DNA from: UBA11579 sp039714215
GTDB taxonomy: Bacteria > Chloroflexota > Anaerolineae > Anaerolineales > UBA11579
Reading direction: 5' to 3'
Assembly: GCA_039714215.1 (NCBI GenBank)
Contig: JBDLJU010000046.1
Location: forward strand, 1-16,345
Length of the DNA stretch: 16,345 bases
A program made the translations under genes and the position numbers. The notes under the pieces were generated by a model. That model was not told where the DNA came from, did not search any database, and saw nothing but the letters and a program-made list of their open reading frames with translations. This document shows, piece by piece, positions 13,445-16,345 of the stretch (positions are counted from its first letter, which is position 1; each line of letters starts with the position of its first letter).

Positions 13445-14830
13445 TTATTTCCTTCCTGTGTAGGTTGGGGCTTTGATCGCATAGATGCTGCAAATTCTTG
13501 TATCCAGCATACGGCTGCGGATGCGGGCATCCATCTCCTCAAGGTCATTGGACGTGGTGATCACTGTGGGGAGCTCGGCGTTATAGCGATAGTTGAACAG
13601 CTGGTAGAGCTTTTCTTTCACCCAGGGGGTGGTGGCCTGTGTGCCGAGATCATCGAGGATCAAGAGGGGTGTTGCTCTGATTTCATTGAACCGCCGGTCG
13701 TAGCTGCTGGAGCTGCTCGGATTGAAAGTAGCCCGCAGATGGTCAAGCAGATCGGGGAGTACAATAAACAGCGGGGGCGCGCCAAGTTCAGCCTGGTAGT
13801 TGGCGATGGCAGAGGCAAGATGGGTTTTTCCGCTGCCGTAGGTACCGGTGAGCACGAACCACCCTGCAGGTTTTTTGGCAAATTTGCTGGCTGCCTTGGA
13901 TACCTTGTCCAGATTCTTGATCACGTCAGTGGGCAGGCCTTCATCCTTGCGATAATCAAATGATTTAAAAGTCTGGTTGCCATGCAGCGAGAGGGTGGAG
14001 AGCTCATGGAAGGATGCCCCAACCGACGGGCGCCGGTAATCCGGTGCAATGATGTTTACTCTGGTGACCAGTTCGGGGTCTTCGAGCCGGGAGCGAATCC
14101 TGCCTTCAATTTCATCCAGATCGAGATTGGTGGTCACCACCATCGGTAGTTTATTGATATAACGGAAATTAATGATCTGGAACAGTTTTTCCTGCGCCCA
14201 ATCTGTAGCATTCTGTGTGCCAAAATCGTCCAGGATCAGCAGGGGGCTCCTGCGGATTTCTTCAAAGCGTTCTTCAAATGATGTCTCCGCGCTGCTGTAA
14301 GAAAATCGGAGTGTATCAAGCAGGTCAGGGACGGTGATGAATAAGGTTTGTGTGCCCTTTTCAACCGAAATATTGGCAATTGCCGCGGCAAGATGGGTTT
14401 TTCCGCAGCCGTACTTGCCATGTAAAAATATCCAGGGGGTGGTCTTTTCTTGCGAGAAGCGTACCGCCTGGTTGTAGGCAAATTCCAATGAATCGGCTTG
14501 TGCTTCGCCCAGACCAACATGGCCGCGAGGTTTGAAATTATCGAAGGTTAAATTTTTCAGTTCTTCCAGCTGGCTGAAAGCATATAAGCGGCTGCTGGTA
14601 CGCTGGCTGAGCTCTTCGCTGCGGCAAGCGCAAACCTGCAGCTTGCCAAATTCGGGATGGTCTAAGGATAGGTCCGCGCGGATATATCCAAGCCCCTGGC
14701 AGTGTGGGCAGTTGGGATCACCAGCGCCGGGCTTAAGATTTGATGAAGCCGGAGAACTTCCCTTTGGTGTATTTTTCCGGGTTGTATTTTTCTTCAGCTT
14801 GTTTGCCGCGTCTTTTATCGGTTTCGTCAT
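13445..14830 (-). CDS. dnaI: Tandem-AAA+ DnaI/DnaC-type helicase loader
   Basis: A 461-residue protein, about 1.5 times the length of DnaI. Residues 1-36 are basic and disordered. C41-x2-C44 and C67-x-C69 form a zinc site like the N-terminal zinc region of DnaI-type loaders. Two complete ATPase modules follow. Module 1 (about 89-268) has Walker A GKYGCGKT (138-145), Walker B LLILDD (197-202) and arginine-finger block GRIRSRL (243-249). Module 2 (about 285-461) has GTYGSGKT (329-336), LLILDD (389-394) and ARIRSRM (435-441). Both modules begin with TFxxF and end with APxY, showing an internal duplication. The role is loading the DnaB helicase at origins or stalled forks. The ATG at 14830 is preceded by AAGAAGG and lies inside dnaD; no later start precedes the zinc motif, so the 98-nt overlap seems real. 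Confidence 0.88.
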   Translation of the reverse strand: MTKPIKDAANKLKKNTTRKNTPKGSSPASSNLKPGAGDPNCPHCQGLGYIRADLSLDHPEFGKLQVCACRSEELSQRTSSRLYAFSQLEELKNLTFDNFKPRGHVGLGEAQADSLEFAYNQAVRFSQEKTTPWIFLHGKYGCGKTHLAAAIANISVEKGTQTLFITVPDLLDTLRFSYSSAETSFEERFEEIRRSPLLILDDFGTQNATDWAQEKLFQIINFRYINKLPMVVTTNLDLDEIEGRIRSRLEDPELVTRVNIIAPDYRRPSVGASFHELSTLSLHGNQTFKSFDYRKDEGLPTDVIKNLDKVSKAASKFAKKPAGWFVLTGTYGSGKTHLASAIANYQAELGAPPLFIVLPDLLDHLRATFNPSSSSSYDRRFNEIRATPLLILDDLGTQATTPWVKEKLYQLFNYRYNAELPTVITTSNDLEEMDARIRSRMLDTRICSIYAIKAPTYTGRK

Positions 14831-15431
14831 CTTTACCTTCTTCTTGCCAATTCTTTAGAATTGCTTCGACGTAGGGCCACTTTCGTACGTTATTAATCAC
14901 TGCTATATTGATCGCATCTTCAATCCACACAACAGGATATTGCTCTTCACTTTCTTTTAGGGTCTCAGCGATCATAGGGGTGATCGGTCCGATATTGTTT
15001 TCGTAAAGGTTGAACACATTCGGGCGGTGGACACTTAATTTTATAGGAAATTCTGAACTCCCGCTATATTCCCAGTGCCCGGCTTCGAGCGCTTCGATGG
15101 AAGATTGACCGAGGGGATTGTTCAAGAAATAGAGCTGATGCTGATCTGCCTGGGCAGTCAACAGCGATCTTCTTCCAACTGATTTATCCAGCGCGGTGAT
15201 TAGTTCCTTTTCTCCGCCAATGGCATCGACGAGAGTCTCATCTGCCAGAAAATCTGATTTTGAAATGTAAGGATATTCGCCTTCGGTTTTGCCCAATCGC
15301 CAGAATATATATAATGTGAGTTTTAATTCCCCGAGGGAATCAATCTCGGGCAGCAGATCGGTAAAAAATGAATCCGGGATGCGGGTAAACTGCTCTCTGT
15401 CAGGGGAAAAGCCCTTAAATTTATTCGTCAT
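14733..15431 (-). CDS. dnaD: DnaD-family primosomal protein
   Basis: A 232-residue replication initiation protein. The N-terminal winged-helix domain (about 10-100) opens with FTRIPDSFFTDLLPEIDSLG and ELKLTLYIFWRLGK, as in DnaD-like proteins. The C-terminal DDBH2/DnaD domain (about 137-197) carries NLYENNIGPITPMIAETLKE and NNVRKWPYVEAILKNW, matching the family consensus YE-x-NIGPLTP...NVRSWRYVEAIL. The tail from about 198 is highly charged and disordered, and its last 98 nt overlap the loader gene. In Firmicutes, DnaD bridges DnaA and the DnaB/DnaI loading step. Here it lies between helicase and loader, 8 nt after dnaB, so the three probably work as one loading module. Confidence 0.9.
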   Translation of the reverse strand: MTNKFKGFSPDREQFTRIPDSFFTDLLPEIDSLGELKLTLYIFWRLGKTEGEYPYISKSDFLADETLVDAIGGEKELITALDKSVGRRSLLTAQADQHQLYFLNNPLGQSSIEALEAGHWEYSGSSEFPIKLSVHRPNVFNLYENNIGPITPMIAETLKESEEQYPVVWIEDAINIAVINNVRKWPYVEAILKNWQEEGKDDETDKRRGKQAEEKYNPEKYTKGKFSGFIKS

Positions 15432-15439
15432 TGGTCAGC

Positions 15440-16345
15440 CTATTCCGCCTGATTGAACTGGAAGGTGGCTGCGTCTACAAATTGGGCGAGCTGCTCGCGG
15501 AAGACAAGCTGCACGCTGCCGGTAGGGCCATTACGGTGTTTCGAAACGATGATCTCAGCGACATTTTTCATCACTGAATCAGGATTGTCTTTGTCTTCAC
15601 GATAGATGAACATCACGATATCTGCGTCTTGCTCGAGGGAGCCGGATTCACGTAAATCTGAGAGCACCGGGCGTTTGTCGGCGCGCTGCTCCACCGCGCG
15701 GGAGAGCTGGGCGGCTGAGAGCACCGGCACGTTGAGCTCTCGTGCAAGCGCTTTGAGGTTTCTGGAAATATAGGAAACTTCCTGCACGCGATTGTCGGTG
15801 CGGTAGTCGCTGACCATCAACTGCAAGTAGTCAACGACGATCAGGTCAAGGCGGTGCTCAAGGTGCAGCCGGCGGCATTTTGCGCGCATCTGGGTGGGGG
15901 AGATCGAGGGCGTGTCGTCGAGGAAGATGTGGGTTTGTCCTAAGGCTTCGACCGCCTCTGCAAACAGGTTCCACTCATCGCCTTCCAGTTTCCCAAGACG
16001 GAGGCGCTGGGCGTCAATCCCCGTCTCCTGGGAGATTAGACGCTGGACGAGCTGCTCGTTGCTCATTTCCATTGAAAATACGGCAATGTGTTTATTGAAG
16101 ACACGGGCAGCGTTCTTTGCTACGGAGAGCATAAAACTGGTTTTACCTTGCCCGGGCCGACCGGCAATGATCAGCAGGTCGGAAGGCTGCAAGCCGCCAA
16201 GTAAATTGTCCAGGTCCTTGAAGTTGGTGGGCACACCGTAGGTATCATCGGCACGGTTGGCGAGATCACCGACCCGGTCAAAGTAATCACTGAGCACTTC
16301 CTGGATTGGCTGTAAGTCGCTGCTGAGACGCCGCTCACTGACTCC
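15440..16345 (-). CDS. dnaB: Replicative DNA helicase DnaB (5' end outside window)
   Basis: The C-terminal RecA-like motor of the hexameric replicative helicase. The frame is open to the right edge. The linker ERRLSSDLQPIQEVLSDYFD runs through a GTG at 16297, so this GTG is not the start and the N-terminal collar domain is outside the window. Motifs in the visible part are Walker A GRPGQGKTSF, SMEMSNEQLVQRL, Walker B LIVVDYLQLM, and the DnaB hallmark LSDLRESGSLEQDADIVMFIYR followed by IIVSKHRNGPTG. No intein is seen in the visible motifs. It heads the minus-strand operon dnaB-dnaD-dnaI. Confidence 0.96.
   Translation of the reverse strand, partial: GVSERRLSSDLQPIQEVLSDYFDRVGDLANRADDTYGVPTNFKDLDNLLGGLQPSDLLIIAGRPGQGKTSFMLSVAKNAARVFNKHIAVFSMEMSNEQLVQRLISQETGIDAQRLRLGKLEGDEWNLFAEAVEALGQTHIFLDDTPSISPTQMRAKCRRLHLEHRLDLIVVDYLQLMVSDYRTDNRVQEVSYISRNLKALARELNVPVLSAAQLSRAVEQRADKRPVLSDLRESGSLEQDADIVMFIYREDKDNPDSVMKNVAEIIVSKHRNGPTGSVQLVFREQLAQFVDAATFQFNQAE

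Overview
The window looks like chromosomal DNA from a member of the Chloroflexota, most likely Anaerolineae-like. This is inferred from gene content and from a mixture of Actinobacteria-like and Firmicutes-like features, not from any marker comparison. Base composition is moderate and gene packing is tight. I saw no mobile element, CRISPR array, tRNA or rRNA. All genes look intact except the two cut by the window edges.

Layout. (1) 1-6592, plus strand: a probable operon of ftsK (5' end cut off), a class I CDP-alcohol phosphatidyltransferase, lgt, an ABC-2 type ATPase, an ABC-2 permease fused to a SpoIIM domain, and an RNase Z-like metallo-beta-lactamase fold protein. It closes with a terminator shared with the converging HNH gene. 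(2) 6627-7780: an HNH nuclease gene (minus) and a small membrane protein gene (plus) diverge from overlapping promoters. (3) 7804-9142: a 36-nt near-perfect palindrome, then tyrS (TyrZ type) with its own terminator. (4) 9207-13150, minus strand: fhaA, fhaB and a rodA-pbpA gene fusion. This follows the actinobacterial fhaA-fhaB-pstP-rodA-pbpA-pknA-pknB order, but the phosphatase and kinases are absent. (5) 13151-13444: a dense intergenic region holding a small predicted transcription unit with a 19-codon ORF, a long hairpin and several palindromes. (6) 13445-16345, minus strand: a helicase-loading operon of dnaB (5' end cut off), dnaD and a DnaI/DnaC-type loader.

The genes group into envelope work (lipid headgroup transfer, lipoprotein lipidation, export, SEDS glycan polymerisation with FHA phosphopeptide readers) and chromosome work (translocation by FtsK, replicative helicase loading). 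The points most worth checking are: the transpeptidase half of the RodA-PBP fusion has lost all three active-site motifs; the helicase loader carries two complete AAA+ modules in one chain; the undescribed small transcription unit lies between fhaA and the loader gene; and an ABC-2 permease is fused to SpoIIM.
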